A DNA stretch of 64,000 nt, taken from Pseudomonadota bacterium. Its GTDB lineage: Bacteria; Pseudomonadota; Gammaproteobacteria; Steroidobacterales; Steroidobacteraceae. Positions within the stretch are counted from its first letter, which is position 1, and each line of letters opens with the position of its first letter. Location of the stretch: positions 53,560 through 117,559 of the forward strand of contig JAEZFW010000082.1 in NCBI GenBank assembly GCA_023417315.1, read 5' to 3'. The translations under genes were made by a program, and so were the position numbers. The notes under the pieces were generated by a model. That model searched no databases. It had not been told where the DNA came from and saw nothing but the letters and a program-made list of their open reading frames with translations. Of this stretch, positions 8,421-17,298 are shown one piece after another.

Positions 8421-9338
8421 ATGAAACTCTTTCGATGGGCGCGTGCGGGTGAAGAACCTTCGCCCGAAGTTCGCGAGTATCTGCGCGAGTTGAACGAGGA
8501 AGGGTTTGTTGTGATACGAGGCGGCTTTCCGGAAGGCGTCGTCGAAGAAGTCCTCGCGAGTGTCAAGAGCGTGCTAAGTCGCAACGCGTCGATTTTCGGT
8601 AAGCACATCGATGGGGACGGGCACTATCCCCGCATCATCAACTTGCACACATTGCATGCTGCGCTACTGCGCCTGTTTACGGAAAACGCCGCCGCGCTCG
8701 CTGTACAGGATGCGTTCTTCGACGCGCGCACGTCGTTATACACCAGCCTCTACTATGAAAGAGGCTCGGCTCAGTCCATTCATCGCGACACCCCGTATTT
8801 CTGCACGAGGCCCGAGTACCGATATCTCGGCGTGTGGGTCGCGCTCGAAGATGCGAACGAGCTGAACGGGTGTTTGGAGGCGGTGCGGAAGGGCCATCTC
8901 GTCCCAGAATTGGATCGTGAAGCAATCGCTTTGGAACATTACAAGACGCTCGACGAGATTCCGCCTGGCGCGCCTGCTGGGGAGGATGTGTTATGGGATA
9001 TCTACCAGACTCGGGTCATGCAAGCGTGCAGTGAGCGAGGTCTACGTCCTGAGTTGGTGAAAGCGCAAGCGGGTGATGTCGTGATCTGGCATCCGCAGCT
9101 GCCGCATGGCGGCTCTCAGATTCAAGATCTGCGCCGGACTCGTCATTCGTTCGTCATGCATGTGACTCCCGAAGGCACGCCAGTGTACCAGCAGGATGTT
9201 TTCTTCAATCCGCGCAAGCCTATGCCGGAGAAAGCAAAGTGGTCTTATCGCAAATGCGCGGGTCGAAAGTACGCCGACTTCCACAATATCGACATTGGAC
9301 ATCGTGAAGTGCGGAAGATCACTGAGTTCGTTCGATAG
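8421..9338 (+). CDS. Phytanoyl-CoA dioxygenase (PhyH) family Fe(II)/2-oxoglutarate oxygenase
   Basis: 305 residues from the ATG at 8421, preferred to GTG 8406 because GAGG lies 9 bases before the ATG. The facial iron triad is visible: H121-x-D123 in SIHRDTPYF and H229 in WHPQLPHGGS, with the 2-oxoglutarate-binding Arg following (about 241). Members hydroxylate small molecules, lipids or sugars. Its position inside a glycan island, flanked by methyltransferases and glycosyltransferases, suggests oxidation of a sugar or lipid-linked intermediate, which is inference only. It is the single forward gene between minus-strand genes, so it probably has its own promoter in 8319-8420. Confidence 0.85.
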   Translation: MKLFRWARAGEEPSPEVREYLRELNEEGFVVIRGGFPEGVVEEVLASVKSVLSRNASIFGKHIDGDGHYPRIINLHTLHAALLRLFTENAAALAVQDAFFDARTSLYTSLYYERGSAQSIHRDTPYFCTRPEYRYLGVWVALEDANELNGCLEAVRKGHLVPELDREAIALEHYKTLDEIPPGAPAGEDVLWDIYQTRVMQACSERGLRPELVKAQAGDVVIWHPQLPHGGSQIQDLRRTRHSFVMHVTPEGTPVYQQDVFFNPRKPMPEKAKWSYRKCAGRKYADFHNIDIGHREVRKITEFVR

Positions 9339-9346
9339 GCATTGAT

Positions 9347-10546
9347 CTACTCGTGCGCGTAGGTCAGCGCACGCAGGCACCTTCGGAATAGCGCGGAGTC
9401 GATGCAATAGCTGGTTTGCGCTGATCCCGCAACATACTTAATCGGCGGTCCGTCGCTGGGAAGAAGATAGCCAACTCGATGGCGCCTGAGTTGCGCGATC
9501 CGCGACTGCATGCCGTTGATCCAGTTCAGACAAAATACTTTTGTTTGCGGAGAGCTAAACAAGGCGTTGTGCATTGCAGAGCCAAACTCGCCGACGATCA
9601 CATCCGCCGAAGCGAAAGCTTTGATCTGCTCTGCCAACGACAGCGTTTCTGGCTTGAGTAAAGTGAGCCCCTCCTGCACTGCAATCTCTTCGACGTCTAC
9701 CTGATTCGATAGCTTACGAAACCAGCTGGGGGCAACACGCGATACATAGATGTTCTGCCGTTTCACTACTTCCCCTGCGGTCTCGTGAACCAGTTCGTCC
9801 AAAAGTGTTCCGAGAGTTGGGTGCAAAAAGTGCTCGGGATGCATCAGCAGAGTGGGCATCAACAGCGCTTCGCACTGCAGATACTCAGTCCGCTCGTCGT
9901 ATATATCGAGCTCCGCGCCTGGAAGAACGAACTGGATCCAGTTCGTGACCCAGCCCGGCAGCGCTCGCGGTAGGATGATGCGTAACCCGGGCAAGCAGCC
10001 CCTAATCTGCCTCAGGAGCAGAAGCTTCGGCATGGATTCCAGGAGCCAGTGGCCATAGACGCTCGAGTTCCAATGAGTCAGAAGCACGGAGGAGCCCTGA
10101 ACGGTGCGAACGGCTTTTCGGGCCAATGTGCGGTCGCCAACTGCGAGATCATCGCCAGCGAGAGCTCGGCTCAAGTATTCATCTACGTACAATGGTGCGA
10201 GAGGTCCGAGGCGATAAAGCACCGACGCCGTGCCAACGAGAGATGCCCCGGAAACCAGCGCGTGGGGCAGACAGGCTATCCCGACGCCGATCGATTGCGG
10301 CTGAATTCGAAAGTGCTCTTGGCGAATCTCTTCACTCGAGCAATCTGGGAACAGTAGCTCAGTGTTCTTTTCTGCGGTGCTGGGCTGATGTAGCCACAGT
10401 ACTGACGCTGTTCGTGCATTGAGAAGGTCGGAATACGAACTCACGCTGCTCAAGTGGAGCGTATCCACTCTGCGTGAGCGCGTGGCGTATAGCAGCGCGC
10501 GAGTGGCTAAAGAACGTATCCTCTGCCTGATGCTCCCCCGATGCAT
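9347..10546 (-). CDS. GT61-family glycosyltransferase (DUF563)
   Basis: 399 residues. LTHWNSSVYGHWLLESMPKL is the conserved GT61 N-terminal block (N-x-YGHW), and the C-terminal half carries YVSRVAPSWFRKLSN, LKPETLSLAEQIKAFASADV and VGEFGSAMHNALFSS, where the G-x-H-G-like loop of GT61 is present as GEFGSAMHN. GT61 enzymes transfer pentoses or other sugars in capsules and plant xylans. Donor and acceptor cannot be read from sequence. It is the last gene of the reverse run from the GT2 gene (15346) down to here and ends 8 bases from the convergent PhyH gene. Confidence 0.85.
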   Translation of the reverse strand: MHRGSIRQRIRSLATRALLYATRSRRVDTLHLSSVSSYSDLLNARTASVLWLHQPSTAEKNTELLFPDCSSEEIRQEHFRIQPQSIGVGIACLPHALVSGASLVGTASVLYRLGPLAPLYVDEYLSRALAGDDLAVGDRTLARKAVRTVQGSSVLLTHWNSSVYGHWLLESMPKLLLLRQIRGCLPGLRIILPRALPGWVTNWIQFVLPGAELDIYDERTEYLQCEALLMPTLLMHPEHFLHPTLGTLLDELVHETAGEVVKRQNIYVSRVAPSWFRKLSNQVDVEEIAVQEGLTLLKPETLSLAEQIKAFASADVIVGEFGSAMHNALFSSPQTKVFCLNWINGMQSRIAQLRRHRVGYLLPSDGPPIKYVAGSAQTSYCIDSALFRRCLRALTYAHE

Positions 10547-10601
10547 GCTGATCGATTCGCGTGTCTTCTGTAGGCGGCCGCCCGGTGCAGCGGAGCGCCG
10601 G

Positions 10602-11435
10602 CTACATCGCGCCTTCCCCAGTCATTGAATCGTGGGGAGGCGTCATGTGACGTTTCTCGATCACGAGAACGCTGTCGTAGTAGTGCAGCGAGTGTACGGA
10701 TCTCGTGAAATCAGACACGAACAATTCGGGAGGCTGCGTATGCCACCGTCTATACCACCGACGGCGTGGCTTGCCAGCTTTCGAGGCGTGCCATGCGTGC
10801 AGATAATCGATAAAGTTCTTGCTGTATTCGATGAAAGTATCCGGCGAGCGATAACCGCCTCCGTATGAGGGCCAGTAGGAGGTGTGGAGGTCTTCGCAGA
10901 GGTAAACACCATCAGGAGCAACGTGGGGAAACAGTTCTTCAAAGGTAGCGATCTGCTGTTTCATGGTGTGCCCGCCATCGTCGATCAGGATATCGATCAC
11001 CGAGATGCGCTCTCGTAGCGAGCGAAGAAACATACGATCTTCTTGATTTCCGATAACGATCTCGACTTGCTCATCCTCATACTCGGCGCACTTAGGATCG
11101 ATATCGACTCCAACGATGTGCGCTTCGGAGCCGAAATAGGACTTCCACATCTGAAGCGAACCGCCCCTACATACTCCAATCTCGACAATGTTGACTCGCT
11201 TGCCGCGAAATCGTGCGAAATGCCTGTCGTAGATCTCGAAGTAATGATCCCACTTGTGAATCAGTCGGCCTTTGTTGTTGCGGAAGTAGCGTTCCAGATC
11301 GTTCATTCGTAGCTCGCGTAGCTGTGCGCTGTCGGTCGTAGAATGTTTATAGAACGCTGGTGGCACGTCGCCCAGCCACTTTCGTCGTGACCAAGACCTC
11401 CATGTACTCGGCTCTGATTCCTTTGCTCGGATCAT
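10602..11435 (-). CDS. Class I SAM-dependent methyltransferase (Methyltransf_24-like)
   Basis: 277 residues with NIVEIGVCRGGSLQMWKSYF (SAM loop), IVGVDIDPKCAEYEDEQVEI (ribose-binding acid), DILIDDGGHTMKQQ (metal-type DDGGH) and VAPDGVYLCEDLHTSYWPSY. This matches CmcI- and mycinamicin/macrocin O-methyltransferase-like enzymes acting on sugars. An internal ATG (MNDLERYF, 11306) is the alternative start and would remove a basic, low-complexity N-terminus. Probably methylates a sugar of the surface glycan. Confidence 0.8.
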   Translation of the reverse strand: MIRAKESEPSTWRSWSRRKWLGDVPPAFYKHSTTDSAQLRELRMNDLERYFRNNKGRLIHKWDHYFEIYDRHFARFRGKRVNIVEIGVCRGGSLQMWKSYFGSEAHIVGVDIDPKCAEYEDEQVEIVIGNQEDRMFLRSLRERISVIDILIDDGGHTMKQQIATFEELFPHVAPDGVYLCEDLHTSYWPSYGGGYRSPDTFIEYSKNFIDYLHAWHASKAGKPRRRWYRRWHTQPPELFVSDFTRSVHSLHYYDSVLVIEKRHMTPPHDSMTGEGAM

Positions 11436-11604
11436 CCATATGGATGATTTCAGTGTCTAGCCCCGAAGCGGCAGCGATGTGCTCTCGAATGTCGAAACCC
11501 AGTCGACGGTCACAAGGGAGCCCTTCGAATCGATCGGGTTACCGTGATATACCGCAGGAAGAAGGTACGCGAGGGCCCGGACAGCAGCGTCTGATGCGTG
11601 TGGC

Positions 11605-12489
11605 TCACCGCTTGCGCACGACGACCACAGCCTGCCAGAAGCGCTTTGGATCATCGAGAAATTCGAGGGGCTCCAGGTATTGGCCCCAATGCTCAGCGAA
11701 GTAGGCGGGCGTCATGACGCAGTCGCCATACACTTCGTCGATGCCATCTCGATCCGGGATGTAGACGAATCCATGTGTCGCGAGGCGCGCTTTCAGATGT
11801 GGGGCATCCTGCACCTTTCGCGCCATCGCAACCTGCCACGGATTCAGTCTCTCATCTCTTGGGTCGAGACCCGTGAAGAACTCGAGGAAGCGCGGGGGCT
11901 CCACGGTGGCGACGAGCAGCCCGCGTGGCTTGAGTGTGCGCGCGATCTCTGCAAGCCAGTGATCCTGAACGTGCTCTGGAAGGTGTGTGAATACGGAGTA
12001 CGCATACACGAGATCGAAGGAGCAGTCTGGATAGGGTAGCTGCCCAAATGGGCCAATTTGATGCAATTGTCCGGGGACGCCAGTCTCTCGAGCGGCTCCG
12101 AGGAACTCTGCGCATGTGTCCACACCGTGCAATGACTCCGCATCCACATCCTTGATGAAGAATCGAATGATGCGACCCCAGCTCACGCCGAAGTCGAGGA
12201 TCTCGGAACCTGCTCCAAGCGGTGCACCGTGCCGAGCGCACACATCCTTCACGTGTGTGTAGAACTTGAACGCTTCGCCTAATGCCTGTTCGTGAGCTGA
12301 GCCGACAGTCACGCGTTGTAGTTCGGCAGGGGGAAAGCGAGGTAGGTGCACGCCATCGATTACGGGCTCTCGTACGCTGCGCTTGAGGATCTTGAGCCAA
12401 CGCGAGTCGCTGCTGCGCCCGAAGACTTCTCTGGCCGAACGCGGTTGCTGCGTCTTGAGACCGAGCAATTGAGGAAAGCGCCACTCCAT
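11605..12489 (-). CDS. Class I SAM-dependent methyltransferase (Methyltransf_11/25-like)
   Basis: 294 residues. SEILDFGVSWGRIIRFF is motif I, LHGVDTCAEFLGAAR motif II, and CSFDLVYAYSVFTHLPEHVQ followed by LKPRGLLVATVEP gives motifs III-IV in the classical order of small-molecule methyltransferases. The gene starts 24 bases downstream of the ABC exporter stop codon and is therefore probably cotranscribed with it. The substrate is unknown; glycan modification is inferred from position. Confidence 0.8.
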   Translation of the reverse strand: MEWRFPQLLGLKTQQPRSAREVFGRSSDSRWLKILKRSVREPVIDGVHLPRFPPAELQRVTVGSAHEQALGEAFKFYTHVKDVCARHGAPLGAGSEILDFGVSWGRIIRFFIKDVDAESLHGVDTCAEFLGAARETGVPGQLHQIGPFGQLPYPDCSFDLVYAYSVFTHLPEHVQDHWLAEIARTLKPRGLLVATVEPPRFLEFFTGLDPRDERLNPWQVAMARKVQDAPHLKARLATHGFVYIPDRDGIDEVYGDCVMTPAYFAEHWGQYLEPLEFLDDPKRFWQAVVVVRKR

Positions 12490-12513
12490 GGATGATCCTG
12501 CCTTGTTATCTGT

Positions 12514-14256
12514 TCACGCCGCCGTTCGCTGCCGATCGTACAGTGTTCTGTAGAGCGCGTTGGACTCGTAGAGCTTGTCGTGGGAACCATGCGCTACGAT
12601 CCGACCATCCTGGAAGACAAGGATCATCGATGCATCCCGTATCGTGCTGAACCGATGGGCGATGATCAGCACGGTTCTGCCAACCATGAGTTCCTTCAAG
12701 GCTCTCTGGATGTACGCCTCGCTTTCCGAATCGAGTGCGCTCGTCGCTTCATCTAGGATGAGAATGGGCGCCTGCCGCAGGAATGCGCGCGCGAGGGCGA
12801 TCCGCTGTTTTTGTCCACCGGAGAGTTGCGTGCCGCGCTCGCCTGCAATCGTCTCGTAGCCGTTGGGCAGTGCGAGAATGAAATCATGTGCGAACGCTGC
12901 CCTCGCGGCTTGCTCAACTTCTTCGCGCGTGGCGTCGGGTCGTCCAAACAGAAGATTGTTGTAGATCGTGTCGTTGAAGAGGATCGGATCCTGAGAAACG
13001 ATGGCGATGTTGCGTCGTAGATCCGCGAGTCGCATGTCTCTTACGTCGATCCCATCGATTCGCACCGAGCCTGAATCTACGTCGTAGAAGCGTGGCACCA
13101 AGCTCGCGAAGGTGGACTTGCCGGCTCCGCTGGGCCCGACCAACGCGCATACCGTCGCCGCAGGAATCAAGGCGGAGACATCGCGCAGAGCAGGCTCGTT
13201 GGGCACGTAGCCGAACGTTACGTTGTCGAACGTGAGAGCGCCTTGCAATCGCTCAACATCCACAGGATGTTGGGGGTCTTCGATCGCGACTGGCTCGTTG
13301 AGGATCTCTTCGAGACGCTGTAATGAAGCCTCGCCGCGGCGAACTTCATTGCTCAACGCGCCGAGCTTCTTCACGGGGTCGTAGCTCACGACGAGTGCGG
13401 CGACGATCGCGAGGAAGGAATCGAGCGGCAGGCGGATGCGGTATGCGTATACGAATGTAATGGCGATGCCGATCGAAGAGAGGATCTCAATCACGGGCGC
13501 GAGCGATAGGGAGTACTTAGCAACCTTCATCTGCGCACGGAGCATCGAATGACTCTGATGACGAAACCGCTCGACCTCGAAGCGCTCGAGTCCGAATGCG
13601 CGGACCTCTCTTCTTGCGGATAGGTTCTCCGCAAATCGATCAGTGAGTGCTCCCGCTTGGCTCTGCAGCACCCGGGCTTTGTCGACGAGCTTGCGGCCCA
13701 CGTAACGAATCGGGAAGACAGTGATCGGGATGATCGCGAGCGTCAGCAGAACCACCGCGGCACCCGGTTCCGTAATGGCGAGGTATATGAGATACCCCAA
13801 TGCGCCAACGAGCGTGGCAGGCTGTTTGATGATCTCATTCGAGATTACGATCAGCGTGTTCTGGAGTTGCGCAGTATCGCCCAGGCCTCGCGCAATCAAA
13901 TCGCCGCTGGAGCCGCGACTGAAGAAGGCTAGAGGTAAGCGCTGCAGCTTGTCGAAGTACTCGACTCGTAGCGCTTCGAGAACTCGAACGCCGGCGTATT
14001 GGATCAGATAGGCATTCAGATACCCTGCGACACCACGGATCAAGAATACGCCCGGCAGCCAAAGGGCGACCAACACGATCTCCCACGTTTCTAGGATCTC
14101 CGCTTGCTCCCCGAAAATGCGAGGAAAAATTTCCTTCGCCATCAGCGGCAATCCGGCGCCGTTCGCGATGCCATAGAGGAGGCCGCAAGCGATCGCGCCT
14201 ATCAAGGGCTTGCGGACCGCCTTCAGGAACTTGACGTAGGGTAAGAATCTTCGCAT
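12514..14256 (-). CDS. MsbA-like ABC exporter (fused permease-ATPase)
   Basis: 580 residues, the usual MsbA length. The N-terminal half (1-310) holds six membrane segments. The ATPase half has Walker A GPSGAGKS (374-381), the Q-loop in VSQDPILFND, the signature LSGGQKQRIALARA (from 478), Walker B ILILDEATSALD (from 498) and the switch His in IAHRFSTI. MsbA flips lipid A-core, but here there is no lpxK next door and the gene sits amid glycosyltransferases. It may therefore be a dedicated exporter for the island's lipid-linked glycan rather than the housekeeping flippase. Confidence 0.88.
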   Translation of the reverse strand: MRRFLPYVKFLKAVRKPLIGAIACGLLYGIANGAGLPLMAKEIFPRIFGEQAEILETWEIVLVALWLPGVFLIRGVAGYLNAYLIQYAGVRVLEALRVEYFDKLQRLPLAFFSRGSSGDLIARGLGDTAQLQNTLIVISNEIIKQPATLVGALGYLIYLAITEPGAAVVLLTLAIIPITVFPIRYVGRKLVDKARVLQSQAGALTDRFAENLSARREVRAFGLERFEVERFRHQSHSMLRAQMKVAKYSLSLAPVIEILSSIGIAITFVYAYRIRLPLDSFLAIVAALVVSYDPVKKLGALSNEVRRGEASLQRLEEILNEPVAIEDPQHPVDVERLQGALTFDNVTFGYVPNEPALRDVSALIPAATVCALVGPSGAGKSTFASLVPRFYDVDSGSVRIDGIDVRDMRLADLRRNIAIVSQDPILFNDTIYNNLLFGRPDATREEVEQAARAAFAHDFILALPNGYETIAGERGTQLSGGQKQRIALARAFLRQAPILILDEATSALDSESEAYIQRALKELMVGRTVLIIAHRFSTIRDASMILVFQDGRIVAHGSHDKLYESNALYRTLYDRQRTAA

Positions 14257-14314
14257 CGAGTGGTTGTGGCTGATTGGGCGAGCGTCTGAACGATTTCCGC
14301 TGCTAATGATGTGC

Positions 14315-15346
14315 TTATCCGGCCAGATCGGCCAGCCGTCGTCCGATGCGTGCGAGTTTCCATTCCCACCAGCGCGTCGTCAGGTTATCGGTCAACTGAG
14401 AAAGCGCTTCTCGGGCGCCCTGCAGCTCGAGGGCAGCGAGCTCGCGAGATCCTCTGCGAATCAGCTTCGCTGCCCGGCGCGTGTGTACGTGCACCAGCCG
14501 CCGGTGTGCGCGGTCTTGCAATGCGCGGCGTCGCGCGGGAGGAAGATGCGTAGCCATCACCGCGATGGCAGCCATCATATCCGATACAGTTTGCCCCGCG
14601 GCTTGAAGTCGTGCGGTCTCGGCACCCGCGTGTCGTCTGTAACTTGCAAGAACGCGCGGGTCGTACCAGACATCGTATGCAGATGCGATGCGCACCCACA
14701 TCTCCCAATCGAGTGCATAGGGCAAATCGTTCCTGAAGCCACCTAGTGTTCGATACACGTCGCGGCGAACGATCGCAGCGGGACATTGCACGCGCTGACG
14801 CTCGCTAATGCGATCCAGCCACCGCGACAGCACGCCTGCGCGCAGTCGTTCTCGATGAGAAATGCGCTCCACACGGTTTCGTTCGTCGATGAACGCGTGG
14901 CGACAAAAGGCCATCCCGATGCGCGAGCTGCGGCGAAGGCCGGTCAACAGCGCTTCGTAGAAGCCAGCACCAACGATGTCGTCTTGATGCAGGATGTGAA
15001 CGAACTCGCCGCGCGCGTGATCGAGAGCGCGGTTCCAATTGCCTGCGAGCCCCAGCCGCTCCTCATTCTCGAGTAGCTCGATGCGATGATCTCGCGCAAT
15101 CCCTGCAACGAGCGATGGGATGTCGACCCGGTTAGAGGCATCATCCACGATAGCGATCTGCATTTGCTCAGGTCCGAGATCCTGTGCAATTACGCTGCGA
15201 AGCGTGTCGAGGAGAAATGAAGTTGGTTCGTAGGTGGGGATAACTACCGAGATGACGGGTAGCGACTCGTGACCGTTGCGGGCAGCAAGCGATGCGGTGG
15301 CCGCTATGTCGGCATCACTCTGCATTGACCGAATGGTTGTCTCCAT
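14315..15346 (-). CDS. Family 2 glycosyltransferase
   Basis: 343 residues. VISVVIPTYEPTSFLLDTLR opens a GT-A fold; IAIVDDASNR gives the nucleotide-sugar Asp, HILHQDDIVG is the metal-binding DxD equivalent (QDD), and GFRNDLPYALDWEMWVRIA is the catalytic-base region common in GT2 enzymes. The C-terminal third is helical and Arg-rich. It is the first gene of the reverse glycan run, 58 bases upstream of the exporter. The transferred sugar is not inferable. Confidence 0.88.
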   Translation of the reverse strand: METTIRSMQSDADIAATASLAARNGHESLPVISVVIPTYEPTSFLLDTLRSVIAQDLGPEQMQIAIVDDASNRVDIPSLVAGIARDHRIELLENEERLGLAGNWNRALDHARGEFVHILHQDDIVGAGFYEALLTGLRRSSRIGMAFCRHAFIDERNRVERISHRERLRAGVLSRWLDRISERQRVQCPAAIVRRDVYRTLGGFRNDLPYALDWEMWVRIASAYDVWYDPRVLASYRRHAGAETARLQAAGQTVSDMMAAIAVMATHLPPARRRALQDRAHRRLVHVHTRRAAKLIRRGSRELAALELQGAREALSQLTDNLTTRWWEWKLARIGRRLADLAG

Positions 15347-15461
15347 GTGAGACAGCGCTTAATCCATCAAAGCGCGACACCGGAATGGGTTTGCTCATGA
15401 ACTTCGGCATAACGCGCACGATCGTGACCATTCGAAGATCATGCGAATAGCAGCGCGATGA

Positions 15462-16763
15462 TCATGCGCTCGCATCCATCCGCTTGAACGCCTTGCGCGC
15501 GGCGGCGATCGTCGTGTCGATTTCCACATCGGTGTGCGCGGCCGAGATGAACCCGGCCTCGAACGCAGACGGCGCGAGATAGATGCCCTCCTCGAGCATT
15601 GCGTGGAAGAAACGACTGAAGCGCTGGACATCGCAGGCCATGACTTCACGGAAGTAGCGCACTGGACTCTTATCTGTGAAGAACAAGCCGAACATTCCGC
15701 ACACCTGGCTCGTCGAGAAGGGCACGCTGGCCGCACGCGCGGCATTGAGTAAGCCATCGACGAGGCGCGTCGTCTTGTCGGCGAGTCGCGCGTGGAAGCC
15801 CGGCTGACTGATGGCTTCTAAGGTTGCGAGCCCCGCGGCCATCGCAACCGGATTGCCTGACAACGTGCCCGCTTGATAAACGGGTCCGAGGGGCGCGATG
15901 TGCTCCATGATCTCGCGTCGTCCGCCGAATGCACCCACTGGCATTCCGCCGCCAACGATTTTTCCCAGCGTGGTCAGATCGGGCGTGATCCCGTAGAGCG
16001 CTTGGGCGCCTCCGAGCGCAACGCGAAAGCCCGTCATGACTTCATCGAAGATGAGCACCGTGCCGTGCTGATCGCAAACGGATCTGAGCGCTTCCAGGAA
16101 GCCCGGCACGGGGAGCACGCAATTCATGTTGCCGGCGATCGGCTCGACGATCACGCACGCGATCTCTTTGCCGCGATCGGCAAACAGCTGCTGCACCTGC
16201 GCGATGTCGTTGTAGGCGAGCGTGATCGTGTGCGCAGCAAGCTCTTTCGGTACGCCCGGCGAGGTCGGCACGCCCAAAGTGAGCGCACCCGATCCCGCCT
16301 TGACCAGCAACGAATCCGAGTGGCCGTGATAACACCCTTCGAACTTGACGATGCGATCTCGACCGGTGAAGCCGCGAGCCAGGCGAATGGCGCTCATGGT
16401 CGCTTCCGTTCCGGAGCTCACCATTCGCACGAGCTCGATCGAAGGAATGAGCTCGCAGATCTTCTTGGCAACTTGCGTCTCGATCTCGGTCGGCGCGCCG
16501 AATGAGAGGCCCATCGCCGCACGTTCTTGCACGGCACGGACGACTTCCGGATGCGCATGCCCGAGGATCATCGGGCCCCACGACCCCACGTAGTCCACGT
16601 AACGCTTTCCATCGTGCCCAAAGACGTGAGGGCCCGAAGCGCGCTCTATGAAGATGGGTTCGCCCCCGACTCCGCGGAACGCGCGCACCGGTGAGTTCAC
16701 GCCTCCTGGGATGTAGCGGCTGGCTTCGGTAAAGAGGGACACGTTGTATGGGGCTCCTGGCAT
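15462..16763 (-). CDS. hemL: Glutamate-1-semialdehyde 2,1-aminomutase
   Basis: Converts glutamate-1-semialdehyde to 5-aminolevulinate, the C5 route to haem. 433 residues from ATG 16763; an in-frame upstream extension to 16829 is rejected because the family begins just before NVSLFTEASRYIPGGVNSPV. Diagnostic stretches are MVSSGTEATMSAIRLARGFT, FEGCYHGHSDSLL, LIFDEVMTGFRVA and LGKIVGGGMPVGAFGG, with the PLP lysine at K268. It is divergent from the rubredoxin gene with a 178-base shared promoter region. hemJ lies 38 kb away in the same window. Confidence 0.96.
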   Translation of the reverse strand: MPGAPYNVSLFTEASRYIPGGVNSPVRAFRGVGGEPIFIERASGPHVFGHDGKRYVDYVGSWGPMILGHAHPEVVRAVQERAAMGLSFGAPTEIETQVAKKICELIPSIELVRMVSSGTEATMSAIRLARGFTGRDRIVKFEGCYHGHSDSLLVKAGSGALTLGVPTSPGVPKELAAHTITLAYNDIAQVQQLFADRGKEIACVIVEPIAGNMNCVLPVPGFLEALRSVCDQHGTVLIFDEVMTGFRVALGGAQALYGITPDLTTLGKIVGGGMPVGAFGGRREIMEHIAPLGPVYQAGTLSGNPVAMAAGLATLEAISQPGFHARLADKTTRLVDGLLNAARAASVPFSTSQVCGMFGLFFTDKSPVRYFREVMACDVQRFSRFFHAMLEEGIYLAPSAFEAGFISAAHTDVEIDTTIAAARKAFKRMDASA

Positions 16764-16941
16764 TCGGCGGGGCGAAAGTGTAGTGCCAGGAGCGCGCCCA
16801 CGCACGCTCATCCGCGCCCGAACGAGCACTCGCCCTGCTGCTCATCACACGTCGCCGTCACTCGCACCCGATTCTCGTCTAGGTTGCAGGCTGCCTAGGT
16901 TCCCGCTTTAATCGCGGCCCTCGTTTCTACCCTGGCTTCCG

Positions 16942-17109
16942 ATGATGAAATCCTACATGTGCGTGATCTGCGGCTTTGTGTACGAGGAGGAGAAAGGCGA
17001 CCCAGCATCCGGAATCGCGCCGGGAACCCGCTGGGAAGACGTCCCTCTGTCGTGGCGTTGCCCGGATTGCGGCGCGGGCAAAGAGGATTTCGAGATGGTT
17101 GAAGTGTGA
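16942..17109 (+). CDS. Rubredoxin
   Basis: A 55-residue protein easily missed for its size. Two Cys pairs, YMCVICGFVYEEEKGD and WRCPDCGAGKEDF, form the Fe(Cys)4 site with the standard 29-residue spacing region containing GIAPGTRWEDVPLSW. It is a one-electron carrier, in gammaproteobacteria linked to alkane hydroxylases, flavorubredoxin-type reductases or stress metabolism. Two adjacent ATG codons (16942, 16945) are possible starts. It stands alone between hemL (divergent) and the TraB-like gene (convergent), followed 7 bases after its stop by inverted-repeat element 1. Confidence 0.93.
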   Translation: MMKSYMCVICGFVYEEEKGDPASGIAPGTRWEDVPLSWRCPDCGAGKEDFEMVEV

Positions 17110-17116
17110 GCAAGGA

Positions 17117-17294
17117 GGCCAACTGGCTCACCGGCCACTGGCAATGGGCCAGAGCGAAGATCCAGGAGGAGATGCACAAGGAAGTTTGTCCGCCAAGATG
17201 GTCATACCTACTCACTGCAGGGCGAGCCTCAACGAGCAATGCGCGTTCGCGCTCTTCTCTGGCCAGTAGCCAGTGGCCAGTTTGCCAGTCGGCC
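17117..17294. repeat. Heptamer-armed inverted repeat, element 1 (TGGCC type)
   Basis: Left arm 17117-17154 and right arm 17257-17294 are about 38 bases each and roughly 85% complementary. Both are built from 7-8 base words of the ACTGGCC type, around a 102-base spacer. The core next to the spacer reads GGCCAGAG on the left and CTCTGGCC on the right. It begins 7 bases after the rubredoxin stop and ends 4 bases before the convergent TraB-like stop, so it fills almost the whole gap. Elements 3 and 8 use the same word. Confidence 0.85.
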
Positions 17295-17298
17295 GGGC

